Assembly (NCBI GenBank): GCA_964035015.1
Contig: OZ036000.1
Location: 8,941,259-9,005,258 of the forward strand
Direction: 5' to 3'
From: Corallium rubrum
Lineage: Eukaryota; Cnidaria; Anthozoa; Scleralcyonacea; Coralliidae
Length of the DNA stretch: 64,000 nt
Shown here: piece by piece, positions 37,436 to 51,000 of the stretch
Layout: every line of letters starts with the position of its first letter
Numbering within the stretch: the stretch's first letter is position 1
The notes under the pieces: generated by a model
Told to the model about the DNA's origin: nothing
Databases searched by the model: none
Seen by the model: the letters and a program-made list of their open reading frames with translations, nothing else
Program-made: the position numbers and the translations under genes

Positions 37436-39038
37436 CTGCAAACACAGATAGAATCAATTTTACAGCAAAAACCTGTGTGTCACGAATTCCCCCATTTCGT
37501 GTCGTGAAATAGACCCCAACATACATAAGAACTTGTTCAGCCTGAAAAATGAAACAGGTTCTTATTTCCAAGAATCACTAAATTAAAATGTTTAAGTGCC
37601 TTATATGAAACGAATTAAGTCTGTCTTATTTGAAAGAAAGCTTAAAATGATAGAGTAACATTTTAAGACTTTTGCAGTTTTTCGTTTCCTAGTTGCTTCG
37701 TTGTTGAGATATATTAGGACAGGTTGTTTGATAGTGGAAATTAAATACCTTGACTTCACATGTGCATATATAATGACATATCGGAGAATGTTGTATATCT
37801 GTCTGTATTTATCTTTATTATATATGTTTGGCATGTTGTGGAACATAGTCAATCGAGATATGGTCTAGAAACTCGGCAAACTTCAAAGCGCCTATAATGA
37901 GCTGTGATTTTATGTTGAACCGTACCTTACACCGTGCACATCCTTTGTTTTAGGTTTATTAATATTTAAATAGCACGGTTGAGTGATTGAACTGAACGTT
38001 GCTATTGGACAATTCGTTCATTATACTAAAATACAATGTGTTCAGTGCATGACCGTGCACCGTGCACAAAAATGCATAAAGGCGAACAAGAAGATAGACC
38101 AAAGACTTTAGCGGAGTTTCCAGACCATATCTCGATTGACTATATGTGTGGAAGAAACACACCCACATGCTTTCTTCGAATTAATTTGCTTTGATAATAG
38201 AAACGATATGTAACCTTCTCTCTGATAAGTCAAAATATTTATTTCTAAAATCAAACAAACTGAAATATCTCAAGTAACGAAGCAAGGAAACGAAAAGCTG
38301 CAAAAGATGTTACGTACTCTGTCACTTTAAGTGTCCTTTTTAAATAAGACAGACTTAATTCTTGTTTTTTATAAACACTTATTGGTAATACTTAAGATAT
38401 ACAGGTTTTTTAGTAAGTCATTTTCAGGTGACGTCAAAGTCATTTACATGTGAAACATGGAAGAGTTATAAACGCCAAACCTTACTGATATTTCTATAAC
38501 TTTTTTAACTAAGGTAGCCGGGATCCGCACGTTCTAGTTATTTCATATGAAAAGAAACTTTATCTTCATATGGGAAGCGAGCCAGTCCGGCTAGGTGAGA
38601 TCCCACTTGAGCTAGGCGGGATCCCGGTGAAGTGGGATGAAAGTTTTCCATATGAACACAAACTTCCCGGGCTGGCCCAGGGAACCGGGATGATTTGTGT
38701 CGCGAGAATTTCCCTGGGCCGCAAAACAAGATTTCAATCAACTTTAAGAAGCTATTACGTCTAAACTAAACTAATTCTTTATAGCAAATTTATTTTATGC
38801 AAGTTTTAAAGCCACAGTAAGGTCCTAACAAAACGAGCCAGCCCGGTTAGCTGGGCTAGCCCAGCTCATTTGAACAGCCCCTAAAATTCATCCCAGCTAG
38901 CTGGGCTGGTAAAAGTCATCCCGGCTGGCCCGGCTCATATGAACAGAAAGAAAGAAAGTCTATTTGGAACTCAAATTTTCACTGCATAAACACCTTAACC
39001 CTTTCTTGCGCATTGTTGCATGTGGAACAACTTTATCT

Positions 39039-39076
<38 letters not shown>

Positions 39077-42000
39077 AAGGGAGACGTCTTCTAAAGCTAT
39101 GCGTGAAAGGATTAAAGGGCATTGGCAATAAAAATTAAGTTTGTCTAATTTGAAAGAACTCGTAAAATTGTAACAGAAGATCTTTTACAACTTTTTCGTA
39201 TCTTTCTTCGTTTTCAAGATATTTCAATTTGTTTCATATGTAAATGAGATGGTCTCTGACGGCAGAAGTGCATGGGTGAAATATTTTCACATGTAGCAAA
39301 ACAAATTATATCTCTAAGTTTGTTCAACGAAATCAGTTGAAACTGTGCACATAAAAACTCCTTGTGACGCTGAACATTTGATGTTGAGCAATTATAGATA
39401 TGTAATTTGCTCTGTATGAAAAAACTGTACCTCACTCCTGACGTCAGAACCCATCTCATTTACATATTAAACAATTGAAATATCTTGAAATCGAAAAAAG
39501 ACACGAAAAAGTTGTAATAGATCTTCTAGTTAGTTTCAGAAATTGCAGCTGGATGTTAGTAATAATTGTCAGTTGTTTGCTGTACAAGCTGTGTTAGTTA
39601 GTAATACTCAGGACTGGGCACAGTCTAAGGTATAAGTACCTTAATTAACCTTGCTCCGCTATCTGAGTTCTAGTGGCTCAATGGTTAGAGCGTCTGGCTA
39701 GCATTCAGAAGGTTGTGGGTTCGAGTCCCACTTAGAGCTCAGAGTTTTTCTGAGTATTACTAACTAACACAGCTTGTACAGCAAACAACTGACAATTATT
39801 ACTAACATCAACATCAAACTGCAATTTCTGAAACTAACTAACAGTGTTTAACTGGAAGCTTACTGTTACAACGCGACTTGTAGACCAACAAGTACTTGTA
39901 ACCGAGCGGTTAAGACTCGTTCCTAGAGGACTGGGATTAACCTTGCTCCGCTATCTGAGTTCTAGTGACTCAATGGTTAGAGCGTCTGGCTAGCATTCAG
40001 AAGGTCGTGGGTTCGAGTCCCGCTTAGAGCTCAGAGTTTTTCTGAGTATTACTAACTAACACAGCTTGTACAGCAAACAACTGACAATTATTAATAGATC
40101 TTCTATTACGATTTCACGTGTTCTTTCAAATTAGCCAAACTTAATTTTTATTGCCGATCTCCTTTAAACACACTGTTGATTGACCTGTTCATGCAAATTG
40201 TTACATTACCAGGGTTAAGTCACGTTGGCCTGAAAAACAGAGAAAAATCGCGAAGGGCCTTCGCTCGAAACGTCGAGAAGATTTTTCTCTGTTTTTCAGG
40301 CCAACGTGACTTAACCCTGGTAATATTTGGATTTCAACCGTGGCCGACGCTGTCCTACACACGCAAAAACGCACACTCTGTGTCAGACCTGATGCAGAAT
40401 GATGTCAGATCTGTTCAGAAAAATGTAGCGACCCCTGATACAGCCTGTTGTAGTATCAGCTATGATACACCTATGATATCATATCTGTATCATACCTGCA
40501 GCTATACAACAGACTGTTCAGAACAGATTCTGTCAAACTGTATCAGCCTGACACGGTCAGTGTTGTATCAGTTTGATATAACGGACTGAACAGGCATGCT
40601 GTCTACGGAGCTGTCGCAGTCTGTTAGAAATTCTAACTAAATGTTTATACATCAGCGCTGGTACATTCTGTAGCTGTCAGGCTGTATCAAGGGTCGCTAC
40701 ATTTCTCTGAACAGATCTGATATCAGAGCTGAACAGACTGTGCGTTTTTACGTGTGTATATAGAAGCTTTTAACATGCAAATTTTTGTTGTGCATGGAAC
40801 AACTTTATCTTTTTACACTGTCTAACACCAGACGATTATACTTGCCAAGGGGAGAAGTCTCGGAAAGCTATGCATTGGCACGAACCTAAGATAAATATGT
40901 AATTTTTATTAAACAGTTTACGAATACTTACCTGGAATAAATATATCTGTCTTTTCTGCCGCACCTCCCACAACCAACACTTTTTTCCAGGACAAAATAT
41001 TTCCGTTAATATTTGCACCTCCGGAAGACATGGCCTGTATGCAGCCGGAGTCTAGCATGAAGCTCCAGATGTTAAGTTGACTTATAATCCCTGTGAGCTG
41101 CCCATTGACGCTCAACGAACCATTCGTCGCGACTGTAGCACCAATCGTCAGATTTCCTCCAGAAGGAATGTTTGTCTGTGATGCGTTGTTTATTTGATCT
41201 CTGGGAAGTCCATCGAAATAGAATCCTGCTTTTCCAACTTCTCCATTCCAAGTGAAACATAGTAAATGCCAGTATGTATTTAATACGAATAAAGAACTGC
41301 AAGGAAAGAATAGTTGCTACACGTTCTTATTGGCCTGCTAAGACATTTAAGATGCCTCATTTAAAGTACTTTAAGAGTTTAAATATGGAAAAACTGTAGA
41401 AGATGTTACTTTACAATATCAAGAGTTCTGCTAAATTAAACAAACTTTAATTTTCATTTCATATACACTTTAAAATCTCATGTTTGGAAAGGAAAGGATT
41501 AGGGGTTAATTATCCTTACTTGCAGCACAGAATAGTCGCGTCGGAACCTTTGAAGTTTATATCCTCGCGCATGTCGCCTCGCGCATCTTGATTCCTCGCC
41601 ATCCCACGCAATCCCGGCAAGTTCCCCCCTGCAGTTTGGACCTTCAAAAGAAGGTTAAAACTGCCGGGGGAACTTGCGTAGGATGGCGTTAAAATATCGC
41701 GCCTGCGCGTTGAAGAAATACGGACAAGTTTTGCACTTGAGTTGGACTTCTGGTTGTATTACTATTCTGTGCTTGCAGTCATTGGCTGAATAGGCCATTT
41801 GCACGATGACGTGAGATGGCGTTGGGACACTAACCAGAATGCTTTGCCAGTATTCTAGGGTTTCGGCTGAAAGGGATGACTCAAACGGTCCAGTTCTTTC
41901 GCGGTCTTTTCCAAAATATGTCGTCGAATATGTTTTTCCAAAAATCTAAGGGAAAACCAGATTTCTGATTAGGGTTTGGGTTTATGTTGTGGTTATGGTG

Positions 42001-45000
42001 TCAAAAAGATTGCTAAAATCTTTCAGAACATGCACTGAAACTTGACAACAACTTTGAGAAAAAAACAAATTTGACGACATATAGCCGAAACCCTAGAATA
42101 CTGGGAAAGCATTCTGGTAGTTGTAGTCACCCACGCCATCGTAGACAAACGTGGCCGTGTCGAAGGCATGTGTCGAAGGCATATATCAAAGGCCCTCCAG
42201 GCATCCACCATACGACACATGTCTGACCACGGATCACAGCTAAGATCTAGGTGTTGATTTTACAGAGGGAGAAAACCCCTATCTGTTTTACAATGGTATA
42301 AGGGTAAATTGACATCTGTTTTACGGCTTTTCCGACTCCCCTGGTAAACTCTTACTACTCTTAAGCCTGCAAAGTACACTGGACCTGGAGTACCAATATG
42401 GCCGCCAGTGGCTTCAAAATGTTTGCTGCTGACCATAAAGAATGAGCAATCCAATTATATAGAGATCAGTGTTCTTATAGGCCTGCTTTAGCGAACTAGA
42501 TTCTATTACTCACCTTTTCATCAAGACATTATTAACATATGCAAACAAGTATTGTCCGTCATAACCAAATGCCAAGGAATTTTGTGTTACTGTGTTGTAA
42601 GTGAAGAACCTAAGTGCTGAAGTATAACCTCGAAACCACAAACAAGTAGATACATAGCTCATTGGTTGAGATGGTCCTGGAGATACGGCATAATTACTTC
42701 CCAGAGTTATCTCGTAGTTTATTCCTTCACCTAAATTAGAAACGTTTGTCAGTGTTTGTACGGATCCTTAAAGTGCCTATGAAGCGAAAATTATTATTGT
42801 CTTAAATGAAAGAACTCTTAAAACTACAACGTAACATCTTTTGCAGATCTTCGTTTCCGTGCTTCGTTGTTGAGATATTTCAGTTTCTTTGATGTGCAAA
42901 TTAAACACTTTGTCATCACATGTGTATAATGAGTTATCGGAGAAAGTTCTATATCTTTGCTATTATCAAACGAAATCACTTCGAAGCTGATCCTGTGCGT
43001 CTATTTCGCATACAGCATTAGACATACAGATTTGTAATTGATTTCGCTTGATAATAGCAAGGATACCGAACCTTCTCTGATAACTCGTTATACACGTGTG
43101 GCGTCAAAGTGTTTAATTTGCATATCAAAAAAATTGAAATATCTCAACAGCGAGGCACGGAAACGAAGATCTGCAAAAGATGTTACTTTTCGTTTTGAGA
43201 ATTCTTTCATTTAAGACAATAATAATTTTCGCTTCATAGGCACTTTAAAAATCATTAAAGTCTTAAAGGACTGTGAAATGTGGCGTAATTTTTTTTTTTA
43301 TTAAAAGAGAGAGAGAGATATTTGCTAGCTCGGGGCGCAACTAGAAAATTTCGAGGGCAGGGGTTGAACGCCAAAAAAGGGCAAAGTTGTTCAGTATTCT
43401 AAACAATTTGGGACTAGAAGCCAGTGGCATGGGAAGCCGAGATTCTAGAGGGGTCCGGGGGCATGCCCCCCCCCCCCCCCCCCGAAAAATTTTTGAAACG
43501 GCATTTCCTGCATTTTGAGGACGCTTTTCTCGTATTTTCGGTTGCGGAAATTTTTATTTTGGTCTTGCATTATTTAAAATTTATCATAATTATATTCAGC
43601 CTAGCTGACGCCCGGGCCCACTGCTAGAAGCCTCTGAGTCTCGCCAGAGTTGAAAAGAATTGTATTGCATACTACAACAGACGATCATTATCTGTTTATC
43701 TAATGTCTAACCTAGTGTTACAGGTCTCACAAAAAGGTCAGGGGTTGCAACCCCTCCAACCCCCTCCCCTAGTTGCGCGTCTGGAGAGTTATAATACAGC
43801 GCAGGATATTTATTTTTTTTATCAACATTTGTACAATGGTATAAGATTTAAATAGGTAATGGACCTCCATCGGCATTGCCTTCAGAAGCGGGACATAGCA
43901 TACAGAGTTAGCCAACCATTGTGTTATCCATAGCGCTAGTAGTGGTGACGTAGTTCAGTATTATAGTAACGTTGATCGTAAAGAAAGATCGAAAAGAGAA
44001 TAGTAATTTTGTGTTTTTCGGGTTAACCCTCGACGCGTTTCGACCATCTGGTCTTCTTCAGGAGGGATTTGGCGTTGGTTGTCAATTGTTGGTGTATAGT
44101 CAGTAGTAGTAGATAAAGGATAGAAAGACAGTGTAAGACAATAAGCTCCTACTACGCTCTTCTGTTCATTAAGACAACAAAAATACCAACGAAATTGGTC
44201 ACTTCATAGAGACTTTAATTAACGTCACTTTAAAACCACATCTCGTATGCAAACAATACCGCTTACAAAACACATATGACTATATGAATTTACTATCGTA
44301 GCTCTCCATTCGAGTCTCAGTAGCTCAACGGTCGGCTCAACCCCTGTCTAAGTATTTCCGGGGGGCGGTGAATAGGGGTACCAAAATCTGACAATCTGCT
44401 AATTTGTTTGGTTCAATCCGCACTCCTTTTTTGTTGAAATCCGAATCCCCAGTTACCGTATCAGTTTTGTTGAACTTTCCCAATTTGCATGATTCACGCA
44501 AATTTTATTTCAACATGCTGGCACTTACTTGAAGTTGCGTTGACTCGTCTATGGCCATTTCGTTCCCTCATGACAATGGAAGATTGTCAATGATGTAATC
44601 CGATCAATAAAAGGCAAACTCCACAATCCGAGAAATATAATCCGGGCTCCGTAGAAAATTGAAAAAAAAAGTCCACAGTCCGCCACTTTCACAGGATCCA
44701 AATCAATCAGAACCGAAATCCGCCCTGGTTTTTAGGACCAAATCTGCCGATCCGCAAACCTATTACCCTCCCCCCCATTTGTCCCATTTGAGCTTGACGA
44801 ACGTCTGCCAAACGCCTATTATTGTTATATAGTTAGAGTTTCACTGGATGCAACGATGGCTGTCATTGGTTGGTTTGTGGTCACATGACCTTAGCTAAAT
44901 TTCAATGTCTATCGAGCGGACAATAATTGAGAACTTATTGCCTGCTCGGTCAATAAGTTTTCAATTGTTGCCCGCTAGAACGTTGAACTCTTCACAGCAT

Positions 45001-48000
45001 CCTATAAACAAAAGCTTGTTTGGTACGAAAAAAAGAATATTTATAGGTCTTCAAAGCATGTGTGAAGATTGCTGTTCTTTTGTTCTGAGATTCATATTTG
45101 TTTGGTTGAAGTGAAATTACGGAGCCAGGCGAAACGTTTTGGTAAGTCTTAGCGTTTGTCTTTTGTGTACTTCCCTTGATAAACGTCGAAATTATTCAGC
45201 GAAACTCAAGCTATATAACAAAACACTTAATGTCTGATCCCTCGGGAAACAGTTAGTTTTGTTTTCCCTCGAGTCTCGACGTTTCCCTCGACTTCGTCTC
45301 GGGAAATATCAGGACTCTCGGGAAAACAAAACTAACTGTTCCCCCGGGGGCAGACATTAAGTGGATAATACTAACCTGTATTACTTGCATTAGAAGGATA
45401 GTCAACCTTAAGGCTTCCAACCACGTGATCTACTACTTGATACCAATTGATCAAGTTTCCGTTGTCTTCTCCGGGACTCTTTGCCATTAGTTCTATTTCG
45501 TTTCCAGGCTTCACCACGCTCCAAACGTTGAGACGGCTAATACTTCCGACCAAGGCACAAGTAAAGCCTGACGAGTTTTTCATTTGCCCGATTATTAGGG
45601 AACCTCCAGGTGGTATGTAGGCTCCACTCTTAATGCCTGACATAGTTCCCCACAGTACGCCATCAATGAGTAAGTTCCAATCACCATCAGTGCTGGACCA
45701 CGTGAAACCAAGATGGTGCCAGTAACCATCATTCACGGGTATTGTGTTTGTTCTGTAGATAAAGGAATAGCGGAAGACACATACGACAATTATCTAATTC
45801 ACATCTATAACTAGGCCATGCTCTGTCAAATCAACACTTAGATCTTAGCTGTGCTCTCTCATATATCTCTCATATGCCTTCGATTTTGTCCCGTTGGTCT
45901 GCATCCTTTGAAATTCAACTACCGCCTGCAATGACTAACTTTTTGGTCCCTTTTCTTCTCTAGTCTAGTCTAGTCTAGTCTAGTCTAGTCTAGTCTAGTC
46001 TAGTCTAGTCTAGTCTAGTCTAGTCTAGTCTAGTCTAGTCTAGTCTAGTCCACTCCACTCCACTCCACTCCACTCCACTCCACTCCACTCCATCCACTCC
46101 ACTCCACTCCACTCCACTCCACTCTACTCTACTCTACTCTACTCTACCCGTACTACTTTACCCCACTCTACTCTACTCGTATACTCCACTCGTAATCTAC
46201 TCGTAATCTACTCGTACTCGTCTACTCCACTCGTACTCCATTACAAGAATTAAATTATTTAAATCAAAGCTTACTTTACTCTTGAATCTAAGAGATAGCT
46301 GTTGAATTCGTGAACAAGTGTTTTATCATCGTTTGCATTTGAAGCATTGAAATAAATTTCGATCATTCGGGACGACCCTGCATCTGTTGTATACGACAAC
46401 ATAGGATAGAGCCAAGAACCAACTTCAATCTTAAACCAACAAGTGAGGGTGAACTCTGACAAATTTGACTTTATTGTGTCCATCCTGACGTAGTGGTTGC
46501 CGGACTGTTGTGGAAATATAATGTCATAATCATCTGAATAAAAATAGCAATTCTACGAATTTTTTCATTGGAGTATAGAAATATGCATACATTTTAAAAT
46601 TAAGCCGGACATTAACATAAACAACATACAGTACATTGCTCACCAGCAAGAACAACATTGTGTTGACCAGCATGAACAACATTGTGCTGACCAACATGAA
46701 CAACATTATGTTGACCAGTATGAACAACATTGTGCTGAACAACATGAACAACAACATGAACAACATTGTGCTGACCAACATGAAGAACATTGTGCTAACC
46801 AGCATGAAGAACATTGTGTTGACCAACATGAACAACATTGCGCTGGCCAATATAAACAACATTGTTGCTGGCCAACATAAACTTACAGCATTGTGCTAAC
46901 CAGCATGAACAACATTGTGCTGGCCAACGAGGCATTTTTGTGCTGACCAATGTGAACAACAAAATATATAAAAACGTTACCAAATGCAAAAAAAGAACAA
47001 CCCAGATAACTACTACTTTAAAAAGTACAAAGAAAGTACTAATTTCTTACGGTTAAATCCTTCGCATCGCTCTCCATAGAATTTAGGACCACAGTCACAA
47101 CTGTATCCGTTAGGTTTACAACTGTTGGCGACACATCTTCCTCCATTCTTACAAAAACTTTTGTCACGACATAATGGCTACAAAAAAAACAGAACTTGTA
47201 AAATGCCAATCTCGTGCAAGGATTTGTACAAATCTGTAATATATTTAGAGAATGTTGAAAAGTTTAAATGAACATTTTTATTATTATGTGTTACAATAGC
47301 CACCAAATACAAGGTGGCCTACATCCTTTGCACGCAGGAGAATGGCTCATAAGCTATCAAAATTTGTTAACCTTTTACATAGTCATAATATTTGAATTTA
47401 TTTGAATTTTGAATTTGAATTTATTAAATTTGCCACTTAATGTGTGGCAGGAGAGAGGAACAGAATTTTCGTCCCAATTGACATCAAACTCCAATGTGAA
47501 GACAACTAAGACCTATGTGTTGATTTTACGGAGGGAGGAAAACCGGAGAACCCGACGAAAAACCCTCGAAGCACAGGAGAGACCAACTAAACTCTACTTA
47601 CATAAGTCCCAAGCTGGTGGAGTACGGGGTTATTCCCAAATGGTCACCCATCCAAGTACTAACCCCGTCCGACCGGCTTGGTGAGAGGCAGCGCCCTAAC
47701 AGCACACGCCACCCGTGTTATTATTATTACTATTATTTTTATTATTACCATAAATATCATCTTCATTATCATTACCATCATCATTATTATCATCTTTTTT
47801 ATCATCATCATTGTCATCATCTTTATCGTCATTATCACTATCAACATCATTGTCATCATCATTATTATCAATGTAATCATCATTACTTTTATTATTATCA
47901 CGATCATCATCATGATGATCATCATCATTATGATCATTCTTATAATCATCATTATCATTGTCATCATATTTACTGTTATCATTATCATCATCCATTGTCA

Positions 48001-51000
48001 TCATCATTATTATCAATATCAATATTATCATCATCATCATTATCATTATTATTATATTTAATTCATACCGATTCAGCTGATATAACTTTGTACAACGTCC
48101 AATCATCGTCTTCATTGTTTGTGTCAGGCGATATTAATTCGCCTGTTTCGCCACTTATTCGGCAGTTTACTCCGTCCTGTTTTCGATGCATAAACACATC
48201 ACAAGATTTCACTTTAAGACAATTGTGAGCACACTCCAATATTGATTCCACATGCAAGTTTTTCTTAACTTTGATTACCATGGAATGATCTAATAAGAGG
48301 GAGAAAAAAAGTTGAATAATGCATTGGGAAAAGAACCAGTCCAATTACGTCTCAAGTTGAGCTATAGGTGGGATCACAGTGAAGTGGGATGAAAAATTTC
48401 CGTAATATGCCGGTGCGCTAAAAAAACTGATTTCTGCTGATCATACCCACATTCATAAATCATAATTATAGATTTTTTTAATCTTTTGAGATGTTTCTCA
48501 AACTCCACATGTACCTAACCCTTTTATGCATGACATTGATGGCACAGTGGTTAGCGCACGTGCCTTTCACCTCTGACCCTGGTTCGATACCTACATGCTC
48601 AATTCAGTTGCCTGATTAAAATTTCACCTTGGTCGCATGTGAGAAGAGTGCTTCCAGTTTGACTCTCGGTTTCCTCCTGTAGTAACACTGGACCAATAAG
48701 GGAGGGCTCTTACTTGACCTCTGCGGAGTACAGTTAGCTATAACTGATAGAGCTTTATAAAATAACATGTATATACTACGCGAGTCCTGATTGGTCAATT
48801 GCCGTGTTTGGATCAGAGCATATCAGAGTATCCAAACACAGAAAATTCCCGCCAAAACGACTCGTGTTTACTGTCGTGGCAATAGAAGCGTTCCTAAAAT
48901 AATTGTGCAGTTGTATTCCTCACGTTGAACAATTCATTTGATGAAAATATTGCTAAACTTCCTGTTTTGAATTCTGTTTTGAATTTAATTGGTGTTTGGC
49001 AAATAATCCTTTTTCTTATTGGTTATTCAAAAACCAGGAACCAATCAAATTCAAAACAGGAAGTTTAGCAATAATAAACAGGAAGTTCATCAAATGAATT
49101 GATCAATTTGAACAAATGAATTGCACAATTATTTTAGGAACGCTTCTATTGCCACGACAGTAATTGTTACGCTTTTCTCCAGTCTGGCAATTTCCCGCGT
49201 GTTTGGATCAGAGTATCCAAACACGGAAAACCATTTGGTATTTCTTTAATCCAGTTTAAATAAGAAATAAGATTAGTTTTTTCCAAGACGTCCCCCTTTG
49301 AGGAGTAAAATCGTTAGGCGTTAGACAGTAAAAAGATAAAGTTGTTCAACAACAACAATGCGAATGAAAGGATGTTGAACAGGTGTTGACTGTATGAGCT
49401 ACATAATGCTAAAATTAAGGGGGTGATTACATGGACCGGGCTGGCCCGGTTAACCGGGCTGGCCCGGTTAACCGAGCTAGCTCCGTTAACCGGGATGAGT
49501 TTACGAAACGATTACATGGAGCGAGCTAGCCCGGTAAGCTGGGATGATTTCGCAATTATCAAGTAAACAAGCAAAGTTACGTTAGTTTTACTTCAGTTTT
49601 AGGCTACACTAATTAGTCTATTATTTATTTTGTAAGCCCATCGTTAATAAAAAAATTGTTAAAGTCTTACCTAACCCATGCAGGAAAGCGTCTTCACGAA
49701 GACTATAATTAATTTTTAAATCTTCGCTTTGATCACGAAACACACAAACAACGTTGATGTTCTATTTCAGTTCCTTTCAGCACTATTTATTCACACAGTC
49801 AAACAAACGAACGAACGCGTATCGAAGCGAGTTCAACAGTTTTTCAGCCCGGTTTGCCGGGATGAAAACGATTACATGGACATTTTCATCCCGGTTAACC
49901 GGGCTAGCCCGGTTGCGACAACCGGGATCCCGGCAAACCGGGCTAGCCCACTTGCCATGTAATCGAAATGTTAAAACAACATGCGTTTTATATATAAAGC
50001 GGGGTAGCCCAGTTAACCGGGCCAGCCCGGTCCATGTAATCGCCCCCTAAGAGATTTTGAGTAGTACGCCAAAAAGAAAATGTTGTTTGAACACGAGCAA
50101 ATTTTGAGTTGGAAGATATAGCCCTTGTTTACATGGAGTAGTATAGGGTCACCTTCCTTCTGCGTGACCATTTTCCTATATTTTCGGTTTACGTGTTATT
50201 GTTGGCGTTATTTGCTTGACATCTTCAAAAGACTTCACAAGGTGCATGTATAAGAACAGGAAGGGCGGCCACATAATCATTAAGACATTATGTCCGGCAC
50301 CGGCGTTTGTTTGTTTTTCTCATTGGAACATAACCTGGCTGCCAGGGTCAGCCTAGCAAACGCGTTTACATGGCTTATGTAAACAAAAAGATAGCCCTGC
50401 CACCAGGGTTACCCTAGCAACTCTCCCCAGGTTCACCCTAGCACTCATGTAAACGAAACACGGAAAGACAATGGACTATATATAACCCTTCTAGAAGGGT
50501 CACCCTGTTTACATTTCAAATATACATTACTATAGACAGGACTTTGATAATATTGCCTTATCAATCACTCTCAAGTTCTAAAAATGAGCAGGTGGCTGGG
50601 ACCGCTTGGCGCGAGGGCATTATAATACAGTTTTTTCAGGCTTGTCCCATACGTCCCACTATCGTCGCATTTAATGTAGACGATAACTCAATCTATTAAA
50701 TGCCACGATAGTGCGCCGTATTCATAAAAATGGCCGGCAATTTATATTTGTTAAAAGAAATTTTTAAAAATTCGCTTTTTCAGCATCGTACGTGGATGAC
50801 CACATACTGCTTAAATAAATCATTACTCAAGTCATTACTCATTAGTCTTCGGTGACCGAAAACGCTCTCCACGCAGAGTGAAGATATTCGAAGACGCCGT
50901 TTTTCTGCATGCACCAGTGTGGACGGCAAAAACGAGGCTTTTGGAAAACGATGATGTCACGATTATGTTAACTTGGTTTCAGTCACCTAGAACTATTCAT

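Larger units (their letters stand above)
39528..40092 (+). mobile_element. tRNA-derived SINE cluster (three units) with 12-bp target duplication
   Basis: Flanked by AATAGATCTTCT at 39516-39527 and 40093-40104. The left part (39528-39612) is a minus-oriented tail. Two plus-oriented units follow, each with a tRNA-like head and the tail CAGAGTTTTTCTGAGTATTA, then ACACAGCTTGTACAGCAAAC. Confidence 0.75.
39112..40167. mobile_element. TTAA MITE, copy 4, split by a SINE cluster
   Basis: TTAA at 39112-39115 and 40164-40167. Arms GGCAATAAAAATTAAG and inverse. The right arm is interrupted at 39527/40093. Confidence 0.8.

Noticed and set aside
37436-37571. Upstream extension of the last PAN-pentraxin exon to the acceptor near 37556
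   Set aside because: It would need phase 0 while the preceding exon ends in phase 1; the acceptor at 37436 fits.
46530-46989. Frames with repeated NNIVLTNM or MLFMLVST
   Set aside because: 24-bp minisatellite in an intron, open on both strands.
47659-48115. Asp/Asn-rich or Met/Ile-rich minus-strand proteins
   Set aside because: Microsatellite translations.
47617-48228. 203-codon His/Tyr-rich plus-strand frame
   Set aside because: ATT/ATC microsatellite fused by chance to the antisense of the PAN exon.
48535-48605. tRNA gene
   Set aside because: Box A and B resemble a tRNA but stems do not pair; better as a SINE head.
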